Positions 11,217 to 21,640 of a stretch of DNA of 42,775 bases are shown piece after piece. The position numbers were made by a program, and so were the translations under genes. Origin of the DNA: Zygnema cylindricum (lineage: Eukaryota > Streptophyta > Zygnematophyceae > Zygnematales > Zygnemataceae). The notes below the pieces were generated by a model. That model was given only the letters and a program-made list of their open reading frames with translations, was not told the DNA's origin and made no database searches. The stretch spans positions 17,501-60,275 of the forward strand of contig JBBHKE010002378.1 of the NCBI GenBank assembly GCA_037447655.1, in the 5' to 3' direction. The first letter of the stretch is position 1; each line of letters starts with the position of its first letter.

Positions 11217-11436
11217 GTCCGCTTGGTCCTTGGCTATTTTTTTTTCCGGGCGCCCGAGGTTTTTTTTTTTTGGGCATGTTCTAAGTTCCTCCGGAGTTGT
11301 TTTCGGTCTGTACAAACGCTTGCGTGGCAGTACGGTTTGATTCGAAGGCTTTGTACATATCATGTCCGCAAAGCGTTTACTTTTCGTACAGACAAGTGGC
11401 TCGTATCACGACACGCTAGTTGACGTAAGCTAGCGT
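11217..11436 (+). repeat. Left arm of a long inverted repeat pair
   Basis: About 220 bp that recur inverted at 13615-13838. Shared words include GGGCATGTTCTAAGTTCCTC, CGGTCTGTACAAACGCTTGC and CACGACACGCTAGTTGACGT. The pair could be the long terminal inverted repeats of a 2.6-kb element (Mutator-like in architecture) or two independent inverted copies. I found no convincing target-site duplication. Confidence 0.65.
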
Positions 11437-11501
11437 CATGTGCCAGTTCACGGCGGACAAAAAAAAGTACCGTTTTCATACCATACCGTTTTCCCCTTTT
11501 T

Positions 11502-11538
11502 CAAGTGTGAACCACGCAAGTTGCGTGGTTCACACTTG
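11502..11538. repeat. Perfect 37-bp palindrome
   Basis: Arms of 18 bases, CAAGTGTGAACCACGCAA and its complement, around a single central G. It joins two sequences that elsewhere end in AGTGTGAACCACACAAG, so it looks like a head-to-head junction of two element termini. Confidence 0.85.
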
Positions 11539-11828
11539 GAAAAATGGGAAAACGATGTCATAAATTTTGGGATCCGTACGCCAAATTTCATAAAATGACA
11601 AAAAACGCGGCGGTGACGGTTGGGGCAGTTGGTTTCGACCGTTTTGGAGCGTAGCTGCGGACAAAGATGCAGTTCTATGCGTCAAAACTCGACAGCTGCG
11701 TAAAGCAAACGGCAATTGCCGTCCGCCATCGGACATCATGTTCGGGATGAACTTTTTCGTTTTTGAAGAATTTCGAAAACGAAGCGCACGGACGTGAACC
11801 GTACAAAAATCCATTCCGTCGCAAACTT
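11538..11828. repeat. Dispersed repeat, about 290 bp (copy B)
   Basis: The second copy of the repeat at 9012-9304, same orientation, with substitutions and small indels. It abuts the palindrome at 11502-11538. Confidence 0.7.
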
Positions 11829-12065
11829 AGGGTACTTTCGCATGTGCTAAAGTTAGAGTTATTTTCTGTCGTTTTCCTCCATAACTTAGAAAAAAACGAG
11901 AAAATCCGCAGCCGTACCAAAAAATATAAATTACCACCGTAATAGAAATTACAAGTTGCGTTACCCTGAAACTTTATACGTACAGGAGTTTGTCGTCTAG
12001 CGCGATACAATTTGTCGTTTAGCGCATTTCGACCCACTTTCGCGTCCTTTCAACACATGTTCAAA
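11825..12065. mobile_element. Fragment of the GGGTATG-ended element family
   Basis: Diverged copy of the family best seen at 35312-36845: a GGGTACT...CATGTGCTAA terminus, then TTATTTTCTGTCGTTTTCC and a TTTCGACCCACTT word in the same order. It is truncated and non-coding. Confidence 0.5.
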
Positions 12066-12442
12066 CTTTACATCAAATCACCTCGCGAGGTGATTTTAAA
12101 TAAAGTCCAATGAGGTGAGCGAATGGGCAGGCACTGCCGCACGTGTCTGAAGTTTTTTACAATTTTTGTGCGCTGAGTCTGCGCATACTGTTTTCCGTAC
12201 GTTGATTTCCGTACAGCGTCTCTTTCAAAAACACGTGTCTTCACACAACGGTGTATGAAAAATTTTGGCCACGTGTCGGCAAGTGGGAAGACGAAAAACG
12301 AAACCACAAATTCTGTGCGACAGCGAAAGGTATTTTAGGGTTTTGACACGTCGACAACGTGGCGTACGGACATTACGAAGTCACAAAAATTGTCCAGCGT
12401 GCGGAGAAACGCCTCAAATTGAAGTCGAGTGGAAGTTTTGTT

Positions 12443-13217
12443 GAAATTTAAGTTTTTTCTAGGTCTAGAGATTGTAAAATAAAAGGCAAAAAGGGGACAG
12501 TGACAGCCTGCCTCTAACTCTTCACACAAGTCCCCACACTTGTCGCAGTCTCTGAAGACTTGAAGAGGAGTTGGATCCATGGCTGCCTAGGCTGTCCAAA
12601 GAGGACAGGAAGGCAAATCTTGATAGAGTTATCTAAAAGGTTTGACGGATCCAGGGTTTGATCCGGATACCTACCGTACAGTTAGCAGTTAGCTTTAGCC
12701 AATAAGTCTAAGTCAAATGCTAGAGGATTAAAGGTTTGACAGATATTTATACTTTTACACGTAGACTAGTTCGTATAACGGTAAATAGATACGTAATGCA
12801 TAGATAGAGTTTTGTATAGTACGGAGTACAATTTAATGTATTTTACGAAACGGATACCGCGCATTTGTATCAAACGCGAAACAAATATCGCGCGTGTATT
12901 TTCAACGGCTACAATTGTATCCGATTTGATCGGACGGCCAGGATAGGCGCCGCGATCACGGAATATGTACTTTTGGCGTTTTTCAGCAATCGCCACGTCA
13001 TGTGACACGTGGCGCGACAATGTTTGATTGCGGCGACTCCGGAGATTGCGGGAACAAATCCGGCTATGACACGTGTTGCATTTTTGCCATGTTGTATAAT
13101 GGCCGTACAAAAAGTACACCGGCACCTGTACTTTTATGTACGACACAGTAATTTGATTGGTGCCGTACTTCAGTAGATAGAGTTTTAGAGGGGGAATAGG
13201 ACTTAGAAAATTTTGGG
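12443..13217. mobile_element. Non-autonomous TIR transposon, CTAGGTCT family (copy 1)
   Basis: The left end TTTAAGTTTTTTCTAGGTCT and the right end near GACTTAGAAAATTTTGGG form imperfect inverted repeats. The interior is homologous, inverted, to 15457-16144: shared words include GACTGCGACAAGT, the CGGACGGCC region, CAATCGCCAC, GGAGATT and the TCCGGATATGACA-like block. Length is about 775 bp. It has no transposase. The superfamily is unknown. Confidence 0.65.
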
Positions 13218-13614
13218 TAGGTAGCTGCCTCTCCCAGAAAGCACCTTGTACAAATGGCAAACTTTGGCCAACCATAACTAACAATTCAGATGACCAATTT
13301 CAATGATTCTTTTTGCTGCGGACTCAGGAGAGTCCAAGCTACACAAGGGTGTAGTCGGTCAGAGTTTTTGCCTGCTTGGGTGGCTGCATTTGTAAGGGAA
13401 AGTCAAAGTGGGTGAATGTGTCCAAATCTCATATTCTAACTTTGCATTCTGTGGTGGAACTGAGCACGCAGAAAGTGTTATTTCACAGGGGTGAATCTAT
13501 ATTGGGGTTTTGACTGTCAAGGGGTCAGTCATTTGGGTTTATATCAACTTGGAGTCGGCACTATCTAGATTAGCTTCTTTTGGATCTGCTTACTCTGAGG
13601 GCCAATGGAGGTCT
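13218..13614. other. Unassigned sequence inside the inverted-repeat interval
   Basis: About 400 bases with a base composition closer to single-copy DNA than its transposon neighbours. No open frame with a recognisable domain and no match to the other repeats in this window. Confidence 0.5.
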
Positions 13615-13838
13615 CAGAGTTTCAGCTAGCCTACGTCAACTAGCGTGTCGTGATATGAGCCACTTGTCCGTATGAAAAGTAAACGCGTTGCAGATATGAT
13701 ATGTACGAAGATTTCCAAACCAAAATGTATTGCCACGCAAGCGTTTGTACAGACCGAAAATAACCTCGGAGGAACTTAGAACATGCCCAAAAAATAAACC
13801 TCGAGCGCCCGAAAAAAAAAATAGCAAAAGACCAAGCA
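13615..13838 (-). repeat. Right arm of the long inverted repeat pair
   Basis: Inverted copy of 11217-11436. It ends against a TAGTGTTGGG terminus at 13840, so the two element families meet here almost base to base. Confidence 0.65.
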
Positions 13839-13839
13839 G

Positions 13840-13990
13840 TAGTGTTGGGTATCGGGTAAATTCATATCGCGATAATCTTGATATTCGATATATCGAATAT
13901 CGATCGAGCAGGATCCTCGATATATCGTACCGAGACCAACATAAATTATCGCGATATATAGTATTTTTAAATTTTTTTTTTTTTTTTATA
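13840..13990. mobile_element. Fragment of the TAGTGTTG-ended hAT-like family
   Basis: Begins TAGTGTTGGGTATCGGG, is rich in CGATATATCG words, and contains GAGACCAACA, the complement of the TTGTTGGTCTCGG block at 8700 and 17120. This is the right terminus in inverted orientation, truncated after about 150 bp. Confidence 0.6.
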
Positions 13991-14159
13991 TAATATGTTA
14001 TTTTAGCGAAAAAGTCAAATTGTCTAATACGCCATGTACGTCGTGATTTTCGTTCCGTGACTTAAATGTAGATGCCGCAAAATGTAACCGAAAAAAAAAT
14101 ACTTATTCTGAAATTGTTATGATTAATTATTTGTGGTATGGTTACACGAGGAGGTCTCT

Positions 14160-14594
14160 GTACGCCCATACAATATGCCTATTGTATGCAAAACATACAA
14201 TATGGCCTTAAGACCCATATTGTATTGGCCGCAAAATGAAATAAAATAGTAACAGGGTTGAGTTGCACATGGATCGATAGAGGATTAAACGTCATGTCTA
14301 AATTAGAAAAAAAAATCGGACAAAAAAATATTTTTCTGTGAGTTTTGAGCGACTTTTTACTTAAACCGTCAGATTTGGACGATCTGACGGTCGTTGATGA
14401 AAATAACGGTCTAATAATATCACATGAAAAGCCCATAACACAACTTACGATAGAACTATCGTCAGATTCGGACGATCAGACGGTCGCTGATGAAAGTAGC
14501 GATCTAAGAAGATCACATGGAAAGACTGTAACACAACTTACGCTAAAGGCGGCCTACAAAAGGCCTATCAAAAAACGCCTACTTTTGAACTATG
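14160..14594 (-). mobile_element. Longer, one-end-truncated copy of the CATAGTTC MITE family
   Basis: Ends at CCTACTTTTGAACTATG (14578-14594), the terminus of the intact element at 25644-25949. It shares with that element, inverted, the CCCATACAATATGCCTATTG block at 14165. It carries a roughly 105-bp internal tandem duplication at about 14370-14560, so it is longer than the 306-bp copy. A plus-strand frame of 86 codons (14345-14605) spans both repeats; the repeated peptide is acidic then basic and matches no family I know. Confidence 0.7.
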
Positions 14595-14599
14595 ATTTA

Positions 14600-14992
14600 A
14601 GGTAAAGTTTAATTAGCGTTTTCAATTATAATATAGGTTCGTGTTAATTAGTGTGGAGTACAGATGACCTCCCACCGTGCAAAATTGTACTTTATTAAGT
14701 AAAAAGTACAAATAATGATTTAATACAGGTCGTTATCATATAACTTCGTTTTAACAAACCGCGTAGTGCAAACGTCATAGTGACGATAAACTGTACGTTT
14801 TGCCAAATTCTGTACGAATACCTTATTTACAGTAGAGGATATTAGCGTGCCAAATTAGAGTACTTAAATAAATTACACTAAACTTCATAGTTGAAACAAC
14901 TCTATCGCATATATTAGCGTTAATTTTTTTTTTTTTTTTTTTTTAGTTTTTGTACTCTAATTTTTTCATTACTCTAATTACGATTCGCGGTG
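14600..14992. mobile_element. MITE, CACC-ended family (copy 4), left end unclear
   Basis: Right terminus ACGATTCGCGGTG, followed by TA. The interior matches 6237-6590, including the GTAGTGCAAACGTCATAGTG block. The left terminus is missing or lost at the junction with the element ending at 14594. Confidence 0.65.
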
Positions 14993-15448
14993 TAGTTGAC
15001 GTAGGCTAGTGTCACGTGCCGGTTCACGGCGGACAAAAAAAAGTACCGTTTTCATACCAAACCGTTTTCCCTTTTTTCAAGTGTTATGATTTATGACATC
15101 GTTTTCCCATTTTTCCCAGTGTGAACCACACAAGTAGTGTTGTGTATCGTTAAGGATTTGTCGATAACTCATATGGTCCTTTTTTCGGGTTGTCAACAAT
15201 CGATATATTGGTACGATATATCGCTATCGGTGTTGTCGCCAATTATTAACCGATAATATCGATTGTTTACTGACGATAACACCGATATCGATATGTGTAC
15301 GGACCGTACAGATAAATGTACGACCAGTACACTGAACTGTATGTATTATTCATCGGACGCGCCGCGGACCCCCTTCCCCCGATTTCGGTAAAAATCACGA
15401 TATTTCCTTAATTATTTATAATTTAAGGGGGTTTTACTTGGGTTCCAT
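14874..15448. repeat. 575-bp direct repeat, copy A
   Basis: Nearly identical to 16149-16714. It contains the right end of a CACC MITE, a GTTGACGTAGGCTAGTGTCA segment, and the left part of a TAGTGTTG-ended element (from 15135). Copy A stops at the left side of the TIR transposon at 15457-16144. Confidence 0.85.
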
Positions 15449-15456
15449 GTAAAAAT

Positions 15457-16144
15457 TAATGGTTTTAAGTATTTTCTAGGTCTACATTGTACGACAAGGC
15501 CTAAATGTCGACACATGTCATATCCGGATTCGATGCCATAATCTCCGGGGATTCCACGATCCAACGAAATTTCGCCACGCGTCATCCGATGTGGCGATGG
15601 CCACAAACCGCTGAAAACTTCCTCCGCGATCTCGACGCTAATTGCGGCCGTCCGATTAGAATCTAATTTAATCGTAGCCTAATAAATACATGTGCGGTAT
15701 TTGTTTCATTTACGAAACAAATGCGCGGTATTGATTTTTAGTCCGTACCGTAATCCGTACTTTATATATTACCGGATTATGTATCCCGTAATCTATTATA
15801 GTTAAATGAATAATCGTACGTATAAAAATTTAAATCATTATCAAACTATATTGTACGTATCATGACTCCTAGACTTTACGGCTAAGGCTACCGGCTATAT
15901 CCTGTCTGCCGGCTGGTAGGTACAAGGATCAATTTGCCGCCGGCACGTACTTTTTAAATAAATAAACCCGAACTAATATATATTTCCCGTAAACCTCAGG
16001 ATAGCCTAGGTAGCCATGGCTCTAGCTTCCTATCCAAATTCTCAGTGACTGCGACAAGTTTGAGAGTTGGAGAGAGAAGTTAGAGATAGACTGCCTTGAC
16101 TTCTATATTTCTTTTCAGACCTAGAAAATACTTAAAAACCATTA
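15457..16144. mobile_element. Non-autonomous TIR transposon, CTAGGTCT family (copy 2)
   Basis: 688 bp with matching termini TAATGGTTTTAAGTATTTTC then TAGGTCT; the right end has one extra T. The interior is homologous, inverted, to 12443-13217. It is non-coding apart from short random frames. It sits exactly between the two 575-bp direct repeats. Confidence 0.8.
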
Positions 16145-16148
16145 GTTT

Positions 16149-16714
16149 AGAGTAAACTTCATAGTTGAAACAACTCTATCGCATATATTAGCGTTAATTA
16201 TTATTTTTTTTTTTTTTTTTACTCTAATTTTTCATTACTCTAATTACGATTCGCGGTGTAGTTGACGTAGGCTAGTGTCACTTGCCGGTTCATGGTGGAC
16301 AAAAGAAAGTACTGTTTTCATACCATACTGTTTTCCCTTTTTTCAAGTGTTATGACTTATGACATTGTTTTCCCATTTTTCCCAGTGTGAACCACACAAG
16401 TAGTGTTGTGTATCGTTAAGGATTTGTCGATAACTCATATGGTCATTTTTTCGGGTTGTCAACAATCGATATATTGGTACGATATATCGCTATCGGTGTT
16501 GTCGCCAATTATTAACCGATAATATCGATTGTTTACTGACGATAACACCGATATCGATGTGTACGGACCGTACAGATAAATGTACGACCAGTACACTGAA
16601 CTGTATGTATTATTCATCGGACGCGCCGCGGACCCCCTTCCCCCGATTTCGGTAAAAAATCACGATATTTCCTTGATTATTTATAATTTAAGGGGGTTTT
16701 ACTTGGGTTCCACG
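16149..16714. repeat. 575-bp direct repeat, copy B
   Basis: Second copy of 14874-15448. It begins at the right edge of the TIR transposon with GTAAACTTCATAGTTGAAAC. Unlike copy A, it continues into the rest of the TAGTGTTG-ended element. Confidence 0.85.
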
Positions 16715-17222
16715 CTCCCATACCCGTCCAAAGTGTCCTTTTGATTGTTATTTTTTTTGCAAGGTTAATTACGTCATTGTATCACTTCCATGGTGGCACT
16801 AAATGGCGACAGTCTAACAGATGAGTTCGTCTGCTCTGTTTGTTTGTTCGTCCGTTTTTCAAATAAGTTTGATTTATAAATCTACAACGTAATTTAATAT
16901 TTTTGTTTCGGTACTCTGGTTTTATAATTGTAAAGTATTGTTTTAAACTTGTCAACGTTTATGTGCTACGCTGTCCGTAATAAATTTCACTTAAATAGAT
17001 ACGAAACAAATTCATATACATGGCATGCCACGCTATATAAAGTCAATAATGTAATATAGTGTGTTATATAGTACTATTGTATACATAGTATATTTTTTTA
17101 AAGACGCCGATATGGAATTTGTTGGTCTCGGACCGATATATCGGGACCTCTGACCGTTCGATAACTGATAACTATCGGTATCGGTGTTATCGCGATAATT
17201 TTTTTACCGATACACAACACTA
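16401..17222. mobile_element. hAT-like non-autonomous element with both TAGTGTTG termini
   Basis: The left end TAGTGTTGTGTATCGTTAAG and the right end CCGATACACAACACTA form inverted termini of about 15 bp; length is 822 bp. Subterminal regions are dense in TATCG/CGATA words. The interior is AT-rich and non-coding. TAG-type termini resemble plant hAT elements, but the 8 bases on the two sides do not match, so no target duplication supports the assignment. Confidence 0.65.
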
Positions 17223-17411
17223 GTATTCGCCAACAATGGTCGTGACGGCTGTCGACAATGTACAATCTGTGATGACGCACCAAATTGTGAAAAATAGCTG
17301 TGGACGTCGCATAACCTTGCGTGACATTTATAGACGTTTAGCCTTCTCACACTCTTCCATGGAGGATGTTCATGGCTAAAGTGTTGTTTCCGCAACCTTT
17401 CCTGTACGGTT

Positions 17412-17558
17412 GGCGTTTTGGCAAATTACACGCGCTTTGAATCCGTGTTCTACCTCATCTGCCGTTTTGGCAAATTATACGCGCTTTGAATCCTTGTTCT
17501 ACCTCATCTGCCGTTTTGGCAATTTATACGCGCTTTGAATCCTTGTTCTACCTCATCT
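17412..17558. repeat. 49-bp tandem repeat, three copies
   Basis: Three adjacent copies with period 49 and few differences. The unit holds GTTTTGGCAAATTATACGCG and TTCTACCTCATCTG. It overlaps one long plus-strand frame but encodes no known domain. Confidence 0.9.
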
Positions 17559-17797
17559 GTAGGTTGCATAGTGAGGTGGGATGCAAAGGAGGCAACTCCC
17601 TCTCCAATTCCACTTTACCATCAATACCTCACATTTTTTTTTCCTCCCTCACAATCTTATCAATGATGAAGTTTGAAGGAGAGAATGTGAGGTTGTGTGA
17701 GAGAGGCGGCGTGTGCGAGTTGCTGAGGCGCCCTCAGATTTTTTACGATTTCCTCATATGGCATCATAATTTTTAGACCCCTGGAATGGAAAAATCC

Positions 17798-18217
17798 GTA
17801 CTGAATGAAACGTGACAAGACAAAACAAAACAAATTGTGTACTTTGATAGACTCAAACGGACAAAAAAAAAGCGAACACTGTACCTTTCGCCGTCGCTTG
17901 TATTCGTTTGAAATTTGTGTAAAAAAATTTACACGTGCGAATATGTGTTCCTATTTGTTTCTCGAAAATACTTTGTCTTAAAACACATCTTCGCTGTATT
18001 TTAAAGAAAAGCTTGAAGATAACGTTTTTTTGCGTGGCCGTGGGTCGAAGAACACAAGACGACAACATATAACACATCCTAAATTCGATGATGACTCAAA
18101 ATATACTTGTCATTTTTTCTATTTTTTTATACGGTTGAAACTTTCGCGGTACGGCTCTACGTTTTACAAGAAAACGACAGAAAAAACATCCTTACTTAAG
18201 CACATGGAGACGCACCC
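17798..18217 (-). mobile_element. Inverted, truncated copy of the GGGTATG-ended family
   Basis: Shares, inverted, with 35390-35790 the order of terminus (GCACATGGAGACGCACCCTT), AAAACGACAGAAAAAA, the GTCGAAGAACACAAGACGAC block and the GGACAAAA/TACACAATTTG region. The end opposite the preserved terminus is missing. Confidence 0.6.
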
Positions 18218-18220
18218 TTA

Positions 18221-18923
18221 GGGTGGACTTCCATTAGGCGTCTCAGTAATTGTACGGATTATTTTACTGATGGGCGTGCCTTCCATTAGGTCGCGTCAGT
18301 AAACCACTTTTTATTTGCGTGGCTCATTCTTTTTGGTAACACGTCGGTTAATATTAAATGCTTAAAATCATGAAAGAATCTTAGAATGCAAAGTCTGAAC
18401 GCAATATCTGTACGAGCGGAGATAACATTTGTACCAGCGGAGGAAATATCTGTACCAGCGGAGGTAATTAATGACTCATACAGAGTGCATTAAATGTACT
18501 ACCCAAAATTTCAAAATGCAACGAAAAAAAGGCGGCGACAAACTTTGATTGTGGGAGCGTGACGGGATAACTTCGGCGGATTCGCAGCCACCCTGGCGGA
18601 AGGCACATAACCCTTGCAACGTGTACGCACATACGCGCGCGCTCATCGTGGATTTTTTCCCTTTTACCACGCGGCCTATTACTACACGTTTAGTATTCGA
18701 GAATTGTCCTCCCTATGTACGGTCTTAACAAACCGTAGGGTAAGTGACGTGGCGTCTCGGATAAAATGTGTAATAGCATCCGACGGTCCGAATTTACGCC
18801 TACAACCTTTGACATTTTTCTGTAATGATGTTTTCCTTGAAAATAAAAATTATGTATGGACCTGTACGAAACTGTACGACCGTCAGTAAAAAACCCAACT
18901 TTTTGGCTAATGGAAGGCCACCC
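18221..18923. mobile_element. TIR element with GGGTGGACTTCCATTAG termini
   Basis: 703 bp. Left terminus GGGTGGACTTCCATTAGGC, right terminus GGCTAATGGAAGGCCACCC, TA on both sides. The left terminal word is partly repeated inside (CCTTCCATTAGGTCGCGTCA). Three short units around GTACCAGCGGAGGAAATAT lie at about 18411-18470. It is non-coding. A TA flank fits a mariner-like or Harbinger-like element; I cannot decide between them. Confidence 0.7.
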
Positions 18924-19950
18924 TAAAAACACATTTTTCCCGTACACACACACAGTTTTACAATTGGAAGGTGAGAATCTTGTCTTTCAATCGCAACCGT
19001 CGGATGATCTAATTTCACAAGGATGTTAAGCGCTAAATCCACGGTGTTCTGTATTTTGTTTAACTTTTCCAAAAATAATATGTGTATATTATACCTGCAA
19101 TTTCCGCGATCCGCCTATTTTACTCCTTTTGTGCGTGTAGCGTGGGCGCACAAAACACCGCACTTTTGTTCTTACACTTCTCCCACCGTAAACATGAAAC
19201 ACTATTATTGTAAAGAAATTATTAGCGTAAAGGAACAATTAGTGTTATTAACTTTATTTTGGGTGAAAGGGCCTAACGCCAACAAAACATTGACACTAAT
19301 TTACAAATCTAACACTATAACTTTAGTCTCCCTTATTTCGTTTATTTTGGGTCGTTCATCCTCATATTTGATGCCAAATTTAGCGTGCAAGTTGTCAACA
19401 GAAAGGGCTTTCAAAAATAAAATAGGTCTCAAGCTTAGCACGTTTACTTCTCTCTTGGTGATCTACTTCGGTTTGTAATTCCATTGCCTCCCTTCTTTTC
19501 CCCATTTCACCCTCGATTCAACCTCAAATTGAGCGTACGTGTACCCAAGAGATCATATACTCCATGACCTCGCAAAATCGGCGTGCGCCCCGCTCTCCAT
19601 CTCCAACTTCTTCAAACCACGCACGACCCAGGTTGGGCACCTAAGCTGAGCCCCTTAACCCTTTATTGCCCACCCCCTAAAATAGAACAATCCCTCATTT
19701 GCACTCCTTTCCATTTGGTAACTCACCAACATCGCACGTGCACAAACACACTCGCATAATCATATTTGCCGCCACCAACTCAACCATAAGCATGCCCTAC
19801 TATCACCCACTCTTAACCATATTCCATCCTCTTTTTCACCTTCCCATGCTGCCCCTTGTCCCCCTCATCTTCGGGAACCATCCCAAATTTCAACTTCTAC
19901 CTCTATTTCACAACAACCACCATCACGACCCTCGTCTCCTCTTGGTGGTC
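18924..19950. other. Repeat-derived spacer before the reverse transcriptase remnant
   Basis: 18925-19025 resembles the small TIR element at 36846-36980 (CCCGTACACAC, TTTCAATCGCAA and GGATGTTAAG in order). A 151-codon plus frame at 19023-19478 has no recognisable domain and includes MITE-like words. 19500-19950 is C-rich and may be the decayed N-terminal linker of the reverse transcriptase. Confidence 0.4.
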
Positions 19951-19964
19951 AATTACTTTCAAAC

Positions 19965-21640
19965 TTGCGTCCTTTAAACCAAACATCACATCCTCTATTT
20001 TGTGTCCCTTCATGCACGATCCTTTCCGTTTGGGAGCCCACATTTGCTCCAATACAAAGCACGACGCCTTTTAAAGTGCCCTACCCTGGGTGTGGCACAT
20101 TGTACACTGAAAGCGCGGCTGTCACAATACATTTGAAAATTACTCAAAGACGAAAGCAAGTATTCCGCCTCTTGCTCATGGACATTCGACTCCAACTCCC
20201 GTTCGTCGACAACCATTTCCGAGTGACTGGTGTTTGTTAGACGCCCTACTGTTCTTGGGCGTTATCATTAAGGCTACCCTCATCCGCGTATATATATCTC
20301 TATCTTGCGTCATCTTGGAGAACATGTCCAAACAGCTTTGCGACTTCGTTTGTTGTTGTTTGCTAATGATATTATCCTCACCCGACTTGAGGTTGTTTCT
20401 AAGCCCGTTGGAGGAATCCATCCAATCAGTATAGAAAAGCTTGGATCGTCTGATGGCTCGCGCTATGTGCCCACCAAGGAGCATTTGGCGACCATTTTTC
20501 ACTACACCAATTTGGTGTTGCTACAAAAGGGGGTTGTGAGGCTGTTGTCCATGGCTTGCGAGCTGCTTAATATCTTCATCCGGATTGGGTGGTTCTTGAA
20601 GTGGATGTCACTAACGCTCTCAACATAGTTGATAGTAATGTTATCTTTCAATGACCGAGATACGCACTTTCGCGTATAAACTAAGTCTTCCCTTTCGTTC
20701 GGGCTTTTTATACTAGGCTTAAGCTTGCTAGTTTTTCCTCGTGGGGGTCCCTTAGGTGATGTTGCCACTTTCGAGTGTGCGACTAGCACTCGTCAAGGTG
20801 ATCCTTAAAAGACACATCTTTTTGCTTTATCCGTCAAGCTTTACGGGCATCAATTGCAGATGACACGCATATCGTGGGGTCGTGCGACCAAGTTTTTTAT
20901 GCTTCCTCTCATTTTACTGAACAACTTCACAAGATTGGGCTCTCCATTAAAAGTGTGTGGCTTGGTGCCAACGGGGTTTGTCGTCGGACTTCCCCTTTCC
21001 CGTGAGTTTTCGTGTTGCATCTTCTGACGAGGCTACAAAGGCTTTAGGCTACCCTACCGGAGCCCCTTTTTTTTTCAACCAGGTCGTGGGTGATGCATTG
21101 TTGGAGGACCTTCCCATAATGACGACCTTCCCAAGCTTTCGGACTCACAGGTGCCTTTTGCAACCTTGATGCATTTTTTTGATCAACGACCTATCTTGTG
21201 CAAACGTTGCCGCCAAAGACTTCTTTTTTGTCTTCCTTCACTTTTGACAAGTGTCTTTTGAGTGCGCTTCACCAATTAGTCGACGATGCAATTTTTGATC
21301 GTTCGGAGCGGCCGTTCGCTCGTCAACAAGCTAACCTCCCAATTTCGGATGGCGGTCTAGGTTTGATTCCCGTCGTGTCAACGGCATATTTAGGTAGTTG
21401 GGCTTTGTTGTCGCCTATTTTTACTTCTCGTTTTGTTTTTGATGATGTTCTTTCTCGTTTTATTGTTGACGATGTCCCTATTCTAGCTCCGGTTGTCCCT
21501 AAGGTGGAGGAAGGTCTATTACCAGTTCAACAAGCCGCCTCTCGGCTCGTGCACTACTGCCTCCTAACGCTCGAAATCAAGTTCCACCTTTTCAATCTCT
21601 CATTGCTGACACTAACTTTCAACTACAGCAACGCATACCT
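19965..21640 (+). pseudogene. Decayed reverse transcriptase of a non-LTR-type retroelement
   Basis: A plus-strand coding remnant broken by many frameshifts and stops. In order, in changing frames: a C2H2-like zinc finger, YPGCGTLYTESAAVTIHLK, at about 20075-20135 with the expected first Cys replaced; KPVGGIHPISI at about 20403-20435, like the N-terminal RT motif; FGVATKGGCEAVVHGLR at about 20511-20560; VLEVDVTNALN with the first catalytic-type Asp at about 20590-20625; RQGDP at 20791-20805; ADDTHIVGS at 20856-20882, the double-Asp active-site motif; and QANLPISDGGLGL at about 21325-21365. Motif order and the QGDP/ADD signatures identify a reverse transcriptase; the finger recalls R2-like non-LTR elements, which is inference. 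No endonuclease or poly(A) end is recognised. Confidence 0.75.

Noticed and set aside
14874-16714. LTR retrotransposon reading of the 575-bp direct repeats
   Set aside because: The repeats lack TG...CA ends, are composed of parts of other elements, no primer-binding site or polypurine tract is seen, and the centre is a TIR transposon.
19023-19478. 151-codon plus-strand frame
   Set aside because: No domain or homologue recognised, and it includes MITE-like words such as AAATTATTAGCGTAAAG, so it is probably a chance frame.
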